Part shown: positions 1 to 11,880 of the stretch, in pieces
Numbering within the stretch: the stretch's first letter is position 1
Layout of the letters: the number at the start of each line of letters is the position of its first letter
DNA from: Pyrocephalus nanus
Lineage: Eukaryota; Chordata; Aves; Passeriformes; Tyrannidae
Reading direction: 5' to 3'
Assembly: GCA_038380795.1 (NCBI GenBank)
Contig: CM076270.1
Coordinates: 16,713,001 to 16,777,000, forward strand
Length of the DNA: 64,000 nt
Made by a program: the position numbers and the translations under genes
Notes under the pieces: model-generated
Seen by the model: the letters and a program-made list of their open reading frames with translations, nothing else
The model's database searches: none
Told to the model about the DNA's origin: nothing

Positions 1-2042
1 GGCAATTACAGCACTGAGTCATTGCAGTGGCAAGTCTTGCACTGTGATGAATAGAAATAATATTCTGCAAAATGTGAGCCCTTCAGATTTAGCACAAAGA
101 ATGTGTCTGGGAAACAGCCATTCTTCTGTTGCTGCCAGTTTGGAACCTCTTTTAAAGGCTATATAAGTTTTTGTATATCAGCTGTGGAACAAGTTTAAGC
201 AGGAAAAACAACACTAGTGGTTTTTCTCCATATCCAAGCTAATCAAATGATATTTTGGCAAATCTAGAAATCCTATTTCCTGTTTGGCTTCTCTCCAATG
301 TTATTTCCAAGGATGGATGTGAGGGAGTCAGTAAAAATGAAGGAGTAACTATTCTAATAGACTGTAGTCACATGACACCAAAGCACTCTCAGAAAATCAA
401 TCCTCTTATTTAAACAAGGGGCATAAAAAGTTCTATCCATTAGCCTGGCAAACAGCACAGCACCACTCTTTTCTGAATGGCAGCTACAGGTGTACTGGGA
501 CTCCTTATTCTGAGGTCCAGATGCCCAGATCTGGTAGGTAATCTGTAGCCTTCTCACTGGCTCCTCCTCCTCCTTCAAACTGCTTTTGGAAGTGATTGTT
601 TGAGTACTCTACAGTTCACCTTCCACCTGCCTGGTTCTGCTCTAGATTTCTGAGTAGAACAGCACTGACTTGTAACAACAACTGATAGGGAGAAAAAAGC
701 TTAGAAAATAATCTGGAAGCAAATATGGCAGATGAGTAACATGAAGTAGATCTAACACTGAGAGAAAATGTTCTGAAATATTGCAATAAACAGCCTTCTT
801 CAAAAGACTTCTTCCTCGAGAGGTGGGATTTATATAAGACAGAGTATAAAAACTGTTCTTCAATATTGTGTCTGGGAAACCAGAACACAGGAAACCAGAT
901 CAGTGGTTCAGAGCTGCCTTGGACTTTGCCCTCTGTGCAAGCTCTGCCTGGCCAGAGGTGTCCAGGGCTCGTTTCCTCTTCAGAATTGTCTGTGAATTGA
1001 AGACATCCCTCTGTTTTAGCCTGTGCACAGGCTTGTGTAGGGAAGTGTTGAGTGGAATGATATTTAGCTAGGGCAGCTGCTGCACACATGTCCAGAATGT
1101 ATCTAGCTGGTGTTGGTGGTTCCCAGTCCCCAGAAATCCATTTGTGGGCTGTTTGTAACTCTGCAGTTTGGTCCAGGCCACTGGGAAAGTGTCAGAAGCA
1201 CCTCATTTTGGAGGGCTTTTGTGAGTGTCCATGTTGCTGCCATTCATTCCTGTGAGAGCAAACAAGTCTCCAGGTGGTTTTGGTGCAGTAGGCACAGGAA
1301 GTGAACAGTGAGAAAATGGAAAAAGCCCGTTGCTTTGCTGCTGCTGCAGGTAGTTCCAGAAGTGTCTTCAGCTATGGAAAGAGTCCGAGAGGAACAGCAT
1401 AATTTGAGCCCAAGGTCTGTGGAGAGCCTGTTTTCTAACCTGTGCACATCCAGCCATCTGTGCTGACTCTGGTGCCTTGAAGTTTTCCCATGAAGTCAGT
1501 TCTGAACACGTGTCCATCTGGGCCTGTAGCACAGCAGTTTGCAGCTAACACGATAAAACACAGCCCATCTGCACTTCTTGCCTCTCTCCCTCACCCTTGG
1601 CAGGACTGTTGTCCTTGGCTCTGTGCTGCAAGTGCTGGTTTACACAGGTCACTGGGATTTGGTCTCCTGGAGTTTAGAGGCTCTTGGCTCACGGAAGGGC
1701 TGTGGGGATTACCTCACACTCCTCTGATAATGGCAGTGTTTCCTAGGCCGTGTGGATTTTCTCATCCCTTGGAAGCCGTGAGTCAGAATGCTCAGGGAGT
1801 CAGCTGCCTCTGTGTCCCAGGGAGATCTTGGCTGAATGTTAATGTTCTACCATTAGGTCAGTTTAGTGAGGTTGATTTTTTAATTTTTTTTTCTAGGAAA
1901 CTAGAAAATTCCTATTCCCCAGGGCTTTTCCTGCCTTTTATGCAGTAACTGTAAATCTCTGGCAAATCAGTGAGAAGAATTCTGCCCTAAACCAGATGTT
2001 ATTTCTCCCTTGGAGGGACTTTGAAGTCCTTTTTGAATCAGT
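1..2042. other. Non-coding stretch, nothing recognised
   Basis: I see no splice-flanked coding exon, RNA gene or interspersed repeat here. The open frames are short, overlap one another on both strands and show no domain-like sequence. The G+C content rises from about 880 to 1800. Confidence 0.5.
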
Positions 2043-2080
2043 CTTTTGTCTGATTTGATGGCTTTTGTCTGATTTGATGG
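2043..2080. repeat. Perfect 19-bp tandem duplication
   Basis: The unit CTTTTGTCTGATTTGATGG occurs at 2043-2061 and again, without a mismatch, at 2062-2080. The absence of divergence suggests a recent replication-slippage duplication, possibly polymorphic. No gene relation is visible. Confidence 0.9.
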
Positions 2081-5000
2081 CTCCTGTGGGCTCCAGAAAG
2101 ATGGACACCCTGGGCTGGGTTACTGGTTATTGCTTGGCACTGGCATCTTCACCCTGCAGAACTCAGATTGGGTGGGAGCTCTGCTCCAGTAGGACCTAAA
2201 CACTTGATAAAAATCTCTCTAAATGAGTGAGGTGAAAATATGGTGTCCTTGTGGTCAGTAGGTGCTTTGAGCAGTAGGAAATCGAGAGCCACTCACAAGC
2301 TGCTGTTCTGTCTGAGCAGTGGTGGTAGGATTTGTCTAACAATTGATTGTTGAGTAGCTGTTCTGTCAGGAACACCCACATGTATAAATTTCTTTATCCC
2401 TGCTGTATTGCTACATTGTTACCTGAAATAAATGTATTATTGGAAAAGGTAAAAAGAAGAAAAAAAGGCAGCATATAGTTTTATACTGTCTGGGAAATGA
2501 ATTTGTATATTCAGTATTTAGTTTCTGAAGACTTAAACTGGTACTGTGGGGCACAGGCTCAGAGAATTTTGTTCTTGAACTCTGAATCCTATTTAAAGTC
2601 CTTACTTACCATTAATTTGGCTGAAGAATTTGAATTTGGGCTTCAATTCCAGAAATAACTTTTTCCTACCTTTTTTTTTTTTTCTTTATAGCTTTAAGAA
2701 AGTTGTAAAAGTCTGATGATGGAATTGTTTGGGAACACAATATTGCCTTCCTGACTGGTGGAGTTCTTGATATCCCTCAGAGCTCCCAGCTGGGAGAGTG
2801 CCACAAAACGCTCTTGGCTTTCACCTGGTAAAGGTGAGGGGCGTGTGGTGATCTGTGTGCAAAATGGAGAGATCAGCCTTCCAATGACAGTGGCATCAGA
2901 CAGAATTCAGAGAAGCACACAGCTGTGCACTCCTTCAGCTGACTTCAATAGCTTCTGTGTGGGGCTGATGCATATTGTTGAATTCTTCAACTTTTAAACC
3001 CTGTTTTAATGTTTGTGCACCTGAGGAACGTCACTGGCGCCATGGAACGCTGCACATGTGGATTGCAAGGCTTGTTTAATTGTGCAGAGACATTCTCTAA
3101 TTTTTTAGCTACATGAAACGTCAGTGGAATAAAACTATTGTGTAAGTTGAGCTGAAAAAGCAATAAGCAGAGGCTGAAAAGTTCATTTTTCTTAGGAGTA
3201 TATCTTTCTGAGGGGATGGAAAAGGAGTGCACAAATCAGATTTTAACAAGACTGATAGTAAATTAGTTTTTCTTGAAATAAGGGCAAACAGAGCTCTTCT
3301 ACTGCCATAATACAGTGGAAAAAGAAATAGTGAAAACAGCACCTCCCCCTAAAATACTGACAGTTTCTCCCATTCAGCAAGGAAAACATTCTTCCAATGA
3401 CAGGATTTTGAAAGCACTGATGTTTCTGATTTTATTATTTTGTTTATAAAGCCAGTAAGAGTTTCTTCTGTGGTCGATTGTAAGGTATCATAATTCCTGT
3501 CTCTCTAGGAGCTTAGATTTCTTTCTGTGCACTTACATTCCACTATTCCTGCTAATGTGCTGTGAGGAAGAATTCCATTACCCGGCTCTGCTGTGCAGCT
3601 GGGACTTCCTGGAGGTTTGCATTTTTAAGGCTTTCCCCATCATACCTTGCAGCAAATAAATCCTGCAGGTCACACACTGCAGAGAGCACGTGGGGTTTGG
3701 GGTGGGGGAGGAATTGCTGTCTGTGCCCCAGCACTGCTCAGTTCTGAACACATTCCAGTGACCTCACTGATGTCTTGGAATGTATCCTTGGGAATACTGC
3801 TATGTAGTGGGAGGAAAACGAGGTGCTGTTAGCAAACTGATAATTGAAAGTAATAAAAGCCTTAAGCGAATGCATAAAACTCTTCCCAATCATGATATTT
3901 ATGGGCCCAAACTGTTACAGGGATATTTATAGGTTTGATAGAAATACAAAACATATGGTATCTTTATCTGGAAATATTCTTTCAATTATACCCTGCATGG
4001 ATCTCATAAACATCCCTCTTTCATCTGAAAATTCTTCAGTACATTGGGTAAGAAACATCATTCCGTTTTGCAGAGGGATGTGGTAAACAAGCATCTTGTT
4101 CTAACAGATGTGGAAGTGTCTTACAGATTTCAATCAGCAAAAGGAATATTCTATAAGTTTGGGCTTTGGCAGCTCAAAGTACTGCAGCTGTGAGGCCACA
4201 CATAATGTATTTTGCTCATCTATTTGTTATATTGGAGATTGTGTAGGATCAGCATATTTTTTCCTCCGGTTCTTATCTGTAAAAGCATAAGCGTCTTAAT
4301 ATCTGCCCTTTTTTCAGTATGATGAACTCTCCTGCTTTGCAAATGTAACAGGATCATACCTTAATGCTCCTCTAATATCTCTCTGTAAGGAATTTCTGGG
4401 AGCACCTTGTCCAGCTTTTCAGTGTCCGGAAACTGTTCTTAATAGGAACGAGGTTGGCCCCTTCAGTGTGTGCTGCTGTTACAGAGCAATCCAGCACCAC
4501 CTGGCAAAGGGCCTTCCAGAATCTGCAACTCAGCTTTGACCTAAGCCTGCCAGGAAGGAAGAGACTCAAAGAGTAGCTGTGAAGGTTGAGTCAAACAGCA
4601 GTTTTAGTGAGGCCTGGTCCCAGCCAGGGCAGCTGTTGTCTCTGTCCCTGCCTTTCATGGAAGGGGGGATTAGCACTGGCTCACATCTGTCCCTTGGTCG
4701 GGACTGGGGAGTGTTGTGCAACCTCTTTGCTGAGGTGGTGGTTTCCTGAGATGGGATTCATAAACCCTGTGCTGCTTGTGCTCTGCACAGGTGAGCACAC
4801 CTGGGGTTTTTTATCACTTTTTTTGTTTTCGTTTTTGAACACCTTGATGGATCTTGGAAAATTTTACCTTGTCTGAGGTACTATGTCTGCAAGAGTTTCC
4901 TGGAGGCCAGGTTGTCTCTGTACCTGTGTTGTACCTACCTTGATCTTGTAGGAGCAGCATTGTGACACTGCTCACACCATGTTGGAACTGTTTAGTGCAA

Positions 5001-6340
5001 GCCTTGACATTGCAGCTTTAAACTGAAAGAGATGTTTCTGATGAGTCCCTTACATGCATTGCTGTCAGTGTCACTGCAGATATTGCTTTTTCTGAAGGAA
5101 AAGTCCCCTTCAGCCTTGCTTTCCATAATTGCAGCTTGATTACATTAGTCCCTGTTTTGGTAGGTCATGTTAAATCAGAATTCCTGAGTTTGGTTATCTT
5201 ATGTGTAAATTGTATTGGCCTTGTTGGTTGCTGTTACTTAGGATGGTTTGTAGGAGGATGTCAGCCCATGGGATGGCTAATGAAAGTTGCTTTGGTGTTT
5301 GCCCCAAGCTCTAAAACCCTTTTATAAAACTTTCCTTTCCACATTTTCTACTTTTTTTTCCCCTCTCCCCACCCCCACTTTTAGCACTACCAATCTCCCA
5401 CCTGTCAGCTGGTTTATCTTCAATATTCATAGAACACGTCTTATTCTGGATCTCTGAAGTTGCAGGATTTCCTTCAATGTCCTTCAGGATTCCTGTTTCC
5501 TTCATGCAGTTAAAGTGAGTGTCACAAGGTGCAATTTTTTTCTTCCTTAGCTCCCTCTCTTTGTTTAGTTTATTGTGTAACTGGTTGTAGAGTGAAGTGT
5601 CTGGTTTGGGTTTTTTTTGTTTGTTTTTATTGTTGTGTTTTGATTTCAATTGCAGCAGTGTGAGTTGGTGAAAAAGACAATTCTTCCCATCTTCTTGGCA
5701 CTTTCTGGATGCTTGCAAGGAAGGTGGAATCTGATGGCATTGTCTTACAGGTGTGTCTGTATCGCTGCATCTGAAGTGCAGATCATCTTGCTGCTCCTGT
5801 TCAGAATCTCTTGGCCTGGTACTTCTGTTTATTGAAGAAGTAAATCCCAGAGAAACAATGTAACTGGATAGGAAAATATGTTCTCCTGAAGTCAGGGAGC
5901 ACTAGAGAAGCTGATTTTTCTGATTCTCTGACACACGCACCACTGATCACTGGGTATAAATTATTCAGGTGTTAAAAAGATCACAGTTGTAAATATGAAA
6001 GGAGTTTGTAGCAGTAATCACAACAAACCAATATTGCTAAATTACTGGAACAAATTATTCATGTCATCATCCTGCAATATTTTCTGTCTGACCTTTAAAC
6101 TCTGGTGTGTGCTTTGGGTGTAGAGTGCTGTGGTAGGAGGGGAAGCCACAGTGGCCGTGGCAGAGGGATCTGTGGCTCAGCATGCAGAGCAGCAGAGTGG
6201 CAGGAGGTATCAGCAGGGCTCCTGGCTCCTCATTAACCTGAGCATGAAGGATTTTTCTCAATCTTCCATTCTTCAAACGTGAGCATTGCTTTAGAAGCAT
6301 TTGAAATGATTTTGGGAATAGGTAATGGTTGAGCTGGAAA
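2081..6340. other. Non-coding stretch with homopolymer tracts
   Basis: This stretch holds a T13 run at 2671-2683, a pyrimidine-rich patch around 5341-5385 and a T/G-rich patch around 5608-5640. A minus-strand open frame of 135 codons (5311-5718) is largely the complement of these T-rich and pyrimidine-rich tracts, which gives it a lysine-rich composition, so I do not call it a gene. No interspersed repeat was recognised. Confidence 0.45.
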
Positions 6341-7003
6341 TCACACAGTTAAAACCCACCCAGAGTGAGAAGGAAGAGTATTCCTGGTGGGATTACTGAC
6401 CAGAGGTGTGGAGTGGTGACGAGCATGTGGTACCCTTTGCAGCCTTGCCTGTGGAACTGGTTTGGCTGGGAAAATGTATCTGTCCAGTCTGTGTAAAGCA
6501 CTGTCAGGCTCTCTGCCCCAGTCTCTCCCGCTCTGTGCTGTGGGAGCTGTGCAGAAGAGACTGGGGGGTCTGGCAGGAGAAGGAAACATTGATGGAAGAG
6601 CTTTTCTTCTGAGCAGGTAGACTGAGGGCCCTGTAAAGATCTTGGGGTGCACTTTGAACTTATAACACACAGGATAAAAGTCAAATTTTCTTCTAAATGT
6701 CTCCTTGGGAAGAGTAAATTTATCCTCGTAGCAGGTGAGAGCCATCTTTTCCTCATTTGTGCTTATCAGGACCCTACTGCGAAGTAGTGAAGCAGCCTCT
6801 TGTTTGACTTTTTCAGGGTGAAAAAGTCCCCTGTAGAGACAGCTCTGTGAAGCTGATGTTGTTGGATGCAGCTTCAGCATTTCACTGTTTAAGTGTGAAT
6901 TGGTGCTGTGGAAAAGCAGGGAAGCAGGGAAGGGTGTTACTGCTCTCATTGGGTTGCTGCTGCTTCCGACAGTGCCGTGCCTGTGTAATGCTGTTCCAGC
7001 CAA
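6341..7003 (-). other. Longest open reading frame in window, doubtful coding
   Basis: A 220-codon frame stays open on the minus strand, longer than I would expect by chance in DNA of this composition. The middle (roughly residues 85-125) has an ordinary protein-like composition. The two ends are rich in Pro, Ser, Arg and His without domain character. A second minus-strand frame is also open across 6349-6756, which points to locally GC-rich, stop-poor DNA. I found no good acceptor and donor pair around the best-looking segment, and no family is recognised. Most likely a chance frame; an unrecognised exon or decayed retrocopy is less likely. Confidence 0.15.
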
Positions 7004-7730
7004 TTCTGCCTCACAGGCTGTGCACCAAGCAGGTGCTGCCTGAAAAGGCCTGATGGGATTCTCTTCCAGTATCTGACTGAAGTAGCATCATCTTGGGAGA
7101 TAGGTTATTCCAGGTATGTGAAACCCCAGTCTGAAGCCTGACAACTTCTGAGCTTTCAGTTGCATTATTTGTGGTTCTTCTTGTGAAGAGCTGAAATACA
7201 GGCACAATGTCAATAGGCTGAGAATGCACCTTTCTTTGAAACTGCAGATAACTAACACAGGTAGGCTCTGATATTCATCTGAGAAAGGGCAAGTTCTATA
7301 CATGGAGCAACTGGGGGAACAACACTAAGTGTCAGTGATTAACATAAAACTTCTGCATTAAGAGAGAGCAGGAGATCCATGTCAGGCCCTGGTATAAGCT
7401 ATTATCTCACATCAGCTGCCACAGCTTCCAGAGGTGCTGCAGAATTGTAAGACAACTTCTGGGAAAGAGGAGTAACGTCTTTAGGGGGCCAGCACTTGAA
7501 AAAATGCTATGATTTCAGCATCTACCAGCTGGTTTCTGGATAAGGACCGATGGCTCTTCTGCTCCAGGAGAAGGCATCCTCTGTTGCCCTCCTCTGTGGT
7601 AGAGGATAGGTTAACATTGCCTTGAATATCAAGCAGTGTGCCATTCTTGTTGTGAAAACAAATCCTTGAAAAACCTCTTGCTCTGGACAGTTCCCATGAG
7701 GTCATTCCCACAGTGCAGCACATCAGATAT

Positions 7731-7801
7731 CGCCTCGGAATCGCGTGGCCTGCTCGGGTCAGTGAGAGCGAATTGTGCAGCCACCCTGTGGCTGTGAAGC
7801 G
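7731..7801. promoter_or_regulatory. Local CpG cluster
   Basis: CpG dinucleotides occur at 7731, 7736, 7742, 7744, 7755, 7769 and 7800: seven in about 70 bp, inside DNA where CpG is otherwise rare (only a few in the preceding 600 bp). Such clusters persist when a short element is unmethylated in the germline, as in some enhancers and promoters, or when it is under coding constraint. It is far too short to be a CpG island. An overlapping minus-strand frame (7629-7910) is open but unrecognised. The function is inferred only. Confidence 0.3.
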
Positions 7802-7979
7802 TCTGTCTGGGCAGCTGAACTAGGCAGGTTGTGAGACTGACAGGGTTGCGAGAGCAAATCCTTCTTTGCTCCAATTTCAAAATAAACCCCTTGTAGTGGT
7901 TTTGCACCAAGTGTTGGTTTGACCCATTTTAATCTGAGAGCAGAACAGCCAAATTTGAGGGTAAGCATGACAACCATTG

Positions 7980-8640
7980 CGCTGATTATCAGAGTAAAGG
8001 GGGAGTTCCATTAGTAGTTTGGGAATTTATTGTAGTGCATAAATGGCATTTCCATCAGCAAAAAAATGAGAAGGTTGATTTATAACAGATAACTCCAATA
8101 ATTTCTGAATTTCCATATTAATAGGAAAGCGGTACTTCCATTTTTGCTACGATCCCCATATGTGCCATCTTCTTATAAATATGGAAATCTGGCAATTATC
8201 TTCAGAACTACTTTATTTTCAAATTATGCCATAGAACTTAATGAAAGGATTTTTTATTTTTTTGTACTGTCTTATTTTTAAGTGTTTTATTGGATCTGGA
8301 TGACCTGTATTGAAAGATAAACTCTGTTTAGCAATATTTGATATGCTGTCTACAGCTAGATGGGTGCAAACTGGTTAATTTTCCTTTAACCAAAAGCACA
8401 GAACTGAGCCATCCTTAGATTAGATGCCATTGATTTGTTTCCTTCTGTTTTATGACTTTAAGGACAATGTGCTGAATAGGAACTTGCAAAAGATATATTG
8501 TTTATCAAAAAGGAATTAATGTAAACAGTATTGATGGCAAATAAAACTAACGTTAAGACCCTACCTTGGCACCATTATGTGGTGATAAAAACCGGAGTGA
8601 AAGCTATGGATATGAGCTATTTCTAGTGAAAAAAGCAACC
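7980..8640. other. AT-rich candidate conserved non-coding block
   Basis: The block is AT-rich but high in complexity, free of recognisable repeats, and contains many TAAT/ATTA cores and T-rich motifs of the kind bound by homeodomain and related factors. It lies directly beside the CpG cluster at 7731-7801. This texture is typical of vertebrate conserved non-coding elements, but conservation cannot be measured from one sequence. Confidence 0.2.
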
Positions 8641-11600
8641 CTTTTTTCCCTATTACAAAAGCCATCAGAGCAGTTATGTGCTGATGGGGCTTTCCACCAT
8701 GGAGGAGTTGTGAACTGAGCCAGCCGGTGAGAACTGGCCATGTGAAAGTTGTTCCTGTTTCTCTAAAGGTGCACAGACCTGAGGAGGTGTGGTTCTGTCT
8801 TCAATTGTGTGGCTAGGAGCTTTGATGTTGATAAGTTAAAACCTCCTCCCAGACATCTCATTTTGATTTCTTTTCTAACTGCAGTGTTCAGTTTAGGGGA
8901 AATAGATTCCAGAGGGAAGCACCATTTACCAGGGGAAGCCTTTTTCCTTGGGAGCAAATTACCTGACAAAAACGTGGCTTTGGGTAGTGCACTCAAGTGA
9001 TCTTTCTGTTTCTGTCAGATGTTAAGCACCTTACACTGTCCTATGTTTACATGGAAGATTAGAAATCCGTGTATCACAGAAATGTTTCACTTGAAAAGTG
9101 CAGGTATATGAGGTTATTCCATGCCTTTTTCTCCATCTTAATCCTGAGACATTTCAGATGAGGTCCCCGTGCAGTTTTCTCACTGCAGGCATTGCTAACA
9201 GGTGAAGTGACAGTCTGTTTCATATTGCCCCTGTGTTGTGTGAATTGATAGGAGGAGAGCTCAGGCACTGGCTTTAGTACACCTTGTTCAAAATTTGGAA
9301 CAAGTGTCTCAACACTTAGCAGGGGGGAATATTTTTTTGTAACTCCACTGTATCAAAATAAGAGTTTATGTGTAGATATCAGCAGAGGCTGAGAGTGCAG
9401 TGGGTAAGCAGTGGCTATGATGGCCTTTGTGGTGATAACCACAGAGGATGTAAATGACCAGAGGCAGACATTGTGCTAATAAGGAAAACAGTTTAGAATA
9501 GGAATTAGCATTTCTGTGTATATGAATGTCCAAAGTTAACTACTAAAGTATTGATTTTCACCTGAATGGAAGTGGTGCCAGTCAGAATGCTGTGAAGGAA
9601 TGTTCTTCCTGCACCATTTGTAAGATGTACACTCTGCTCTTAGTCCTTGTGTGGTTGAAAAATGACACACTCCTTGAGCTGTGAAAGCTGTTGTGGGGGA
9701 AGCCACATCTGTAAAGTCATGGGCTGAAACTGTGCTCATTTACAGCACAAGCCACTCTGATCATCAAAATGATTTTATCAGCCTCACTTCAGAAAACAAA
9801 TGGTGTTTGATTTAGCTGGGCAAAGTGATATTTCAGAACTGGCTTCAGCAATCTTTCTGTAGCTTGACAGTTGGTCTGCAACAGATGAAACAGAGTAAAC
9901 AGTCTATCATAGTTGAAATTGGAAGCAGGCACCTTGAAGCATATCTTGAATGTGCTTCTGTTCCATATGGAATTATGAGAGAAGATTTTTTTGTAACGTT
10001 TCTGTGGCCTCCCTGTTAAAATGCTCAGTCTCGGGCACTGGAAAATAAAGAGCTTGGATACAATGATAGTTACAAAATTCCCCTTGGGAATTTTTGCTGC
10101 AGCTGATGCCCTGGTACATTTTTAAAGCATCTCTCTTCCTTTGAAACTCAGCCACTTTTTTGACCGTCCATTAATATTTTCTGTGCACCTGAATAACAGG
10201 CTATGGAAGTCATCTTTCTGTCCTGTTCAACTGGATTTTAATCAGGCTCAGGACATTTTTCTGAGGAACTGAATGTCTCAGCTGTAAGGCTGAGATCTTT
10301 TGTTCCACACAGAATGACAGAACAAGTAAATGGGGAAAATAGCAGGATTGTTGAATGCATTCAGGTTTCTAACAGGTCATTGTCACTCCCATGCACTATT
10401 GCTTTGCACTGCCTTGCTCTTGAGATAGCAATAGATTTAATCTTTGAATTTACAGAGTTCCATCCTTTCTTGACAGATGTTCAGCCTACAGACTTGGCCT
10501 TCAATTAGCTCTTCAGTCAGAAGTGCTTTGCATATTTCTTCCATTTTCACTCTGTTGTGGAAGCATCTGTCCACAAGCTGATGACCCTGAACTTGATTCC
10601 TGGGTGCATCTGGTGCTACTTCATCTGGTTACACAGTAAGATTTTCCTGTGAGTCAGCATTCACAGCTCAGTGTGTTGGTTTCCATCTTGGACCCCACAG
10701 AGTGATTGTGTGCTGTGGGTGAAGGTGGAAGGCCACAAGTTCTAGCCCTCAGTTTTTCCCACTGAAGGTGCTTCTGAGACTGGCTGAGGAAAAAGAGCAC
10801 TCCCTAATTACCTGGCAGCTTCAGTTTTCTCACTAATTTTAAGGGAGTTCACATGCTGATACTCTCCTCAGTTGTTCAGTAAACCCTTGGACGTTTTGGC
10901 CTGGGCAGTTCCTTTCCTTTGGGAGTGATGAAGTGGAGCTGTTTGGAAGCAGACAGGGAAGGCTAAAGCAGCGCTGTACAGCCTGTTGCACACTGGACAA
11001 ACAGATCAGTGTTCAAAGAGACTATTCCATGGTTTGGGCAAAGCTGCCCCTCTTCTGAAGCCAGTTTTGAAGCTGGCAGTGGGGCAGTGGGCTCCACTGC
11101 ACCCAGCCTGTGTAGCTCTGCTTTCCCTAAGGCTGCACTGCCTGTCAGCAAGGGAGGCTGGGACTCCAGGGCTAAGTCTGCATGGCTGGACTTTGAGAGG
11201 GTTTTTTGGTGACTCAGTGCCAAAGCTGGTGTTACTGTGCTGCTCCTGGTGGCAGTCAGCTCAGGCAAAACTGTCCTGTGTCTCTGCAGTGTGTTGGTAC
11301 AAAGTCAGGAGTGGGGACAGGCGTTCAGGGAATCGTTTGAGAAAACGGAAGGTGAAGGGCAGCAGTTCCTTAAGTGTGCTGTTTCAGCATCTCAGCTGGT
11401 GGAGACTGGCCTTCTCTGCACAATTCAATAGAATGAAGCCGTTCTGTGCCAGCTGCAGATCTGTTCTGTGCTTGATTTTCAGCTTGAAATTAGAAAAAAT
11501 ATGGTTCCTAGCAACTAGCACTCTCTCTCCTTATTCCCAGTGGTGACACAGGCTTTTTGTTCCATGCCAGAGACCTGGAAGAGATTGTAGTGGGATTCAT

Positions 11601-11689
11601 ACAATTCAACTGGACATTGGATTCTTTTGCTGGCCTTGCTGTTGATGGAAAGCTTTTGCTTTTGTCCTCACGTCTTTGCATTTACATTA
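8641..11689. other. Non-coding stretch, nothing recognised
   Basis: The DNA is of mixed composition with no interspersed repeat and no splice-flanked open frame that I can support. Overlapping frames at 10963-11546 are open on both strands in a GC-richer patch and look like composition artefacts. Confidence 0.45.
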
Positions 11690-11880
11690 GCTTCTGCTAA
11701 TGAGAATTAAAAGGAATAAGAACTGACCTCAAATTAAGACTGGGCTATTCCTGTGGAGCCATCCAAATTGTTATTATATTGATCAGTTAAGCGCCATGAA
11801 ATCTTCATGTCAGTCAATGATGTGAACCGACAAGTTAAGTTATTACAGTGAAAGCCCTGCTGTGCTAACTTAATTTATGT
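11690..11880. other. AT-rich candidate conserved non-coding block
   Basis: A compact, complex AT-rich segment with several homeodomain-type cores (TAATGA near its start, ATTAA-type sites, GATCAGTTAA near 11781) and no repeat signature. It stands out from the GT-rich DNA that follows. This is a resemblance to enhancer-type conserved elements only. Confidence 0.2.

Noticed and set aside
5311..5718. Lysine-rich 135-codon minus frame
   Set aside because: Its basic composition is mostly the complement of T-rich and pyrimidine-rich tracts on the + strand.
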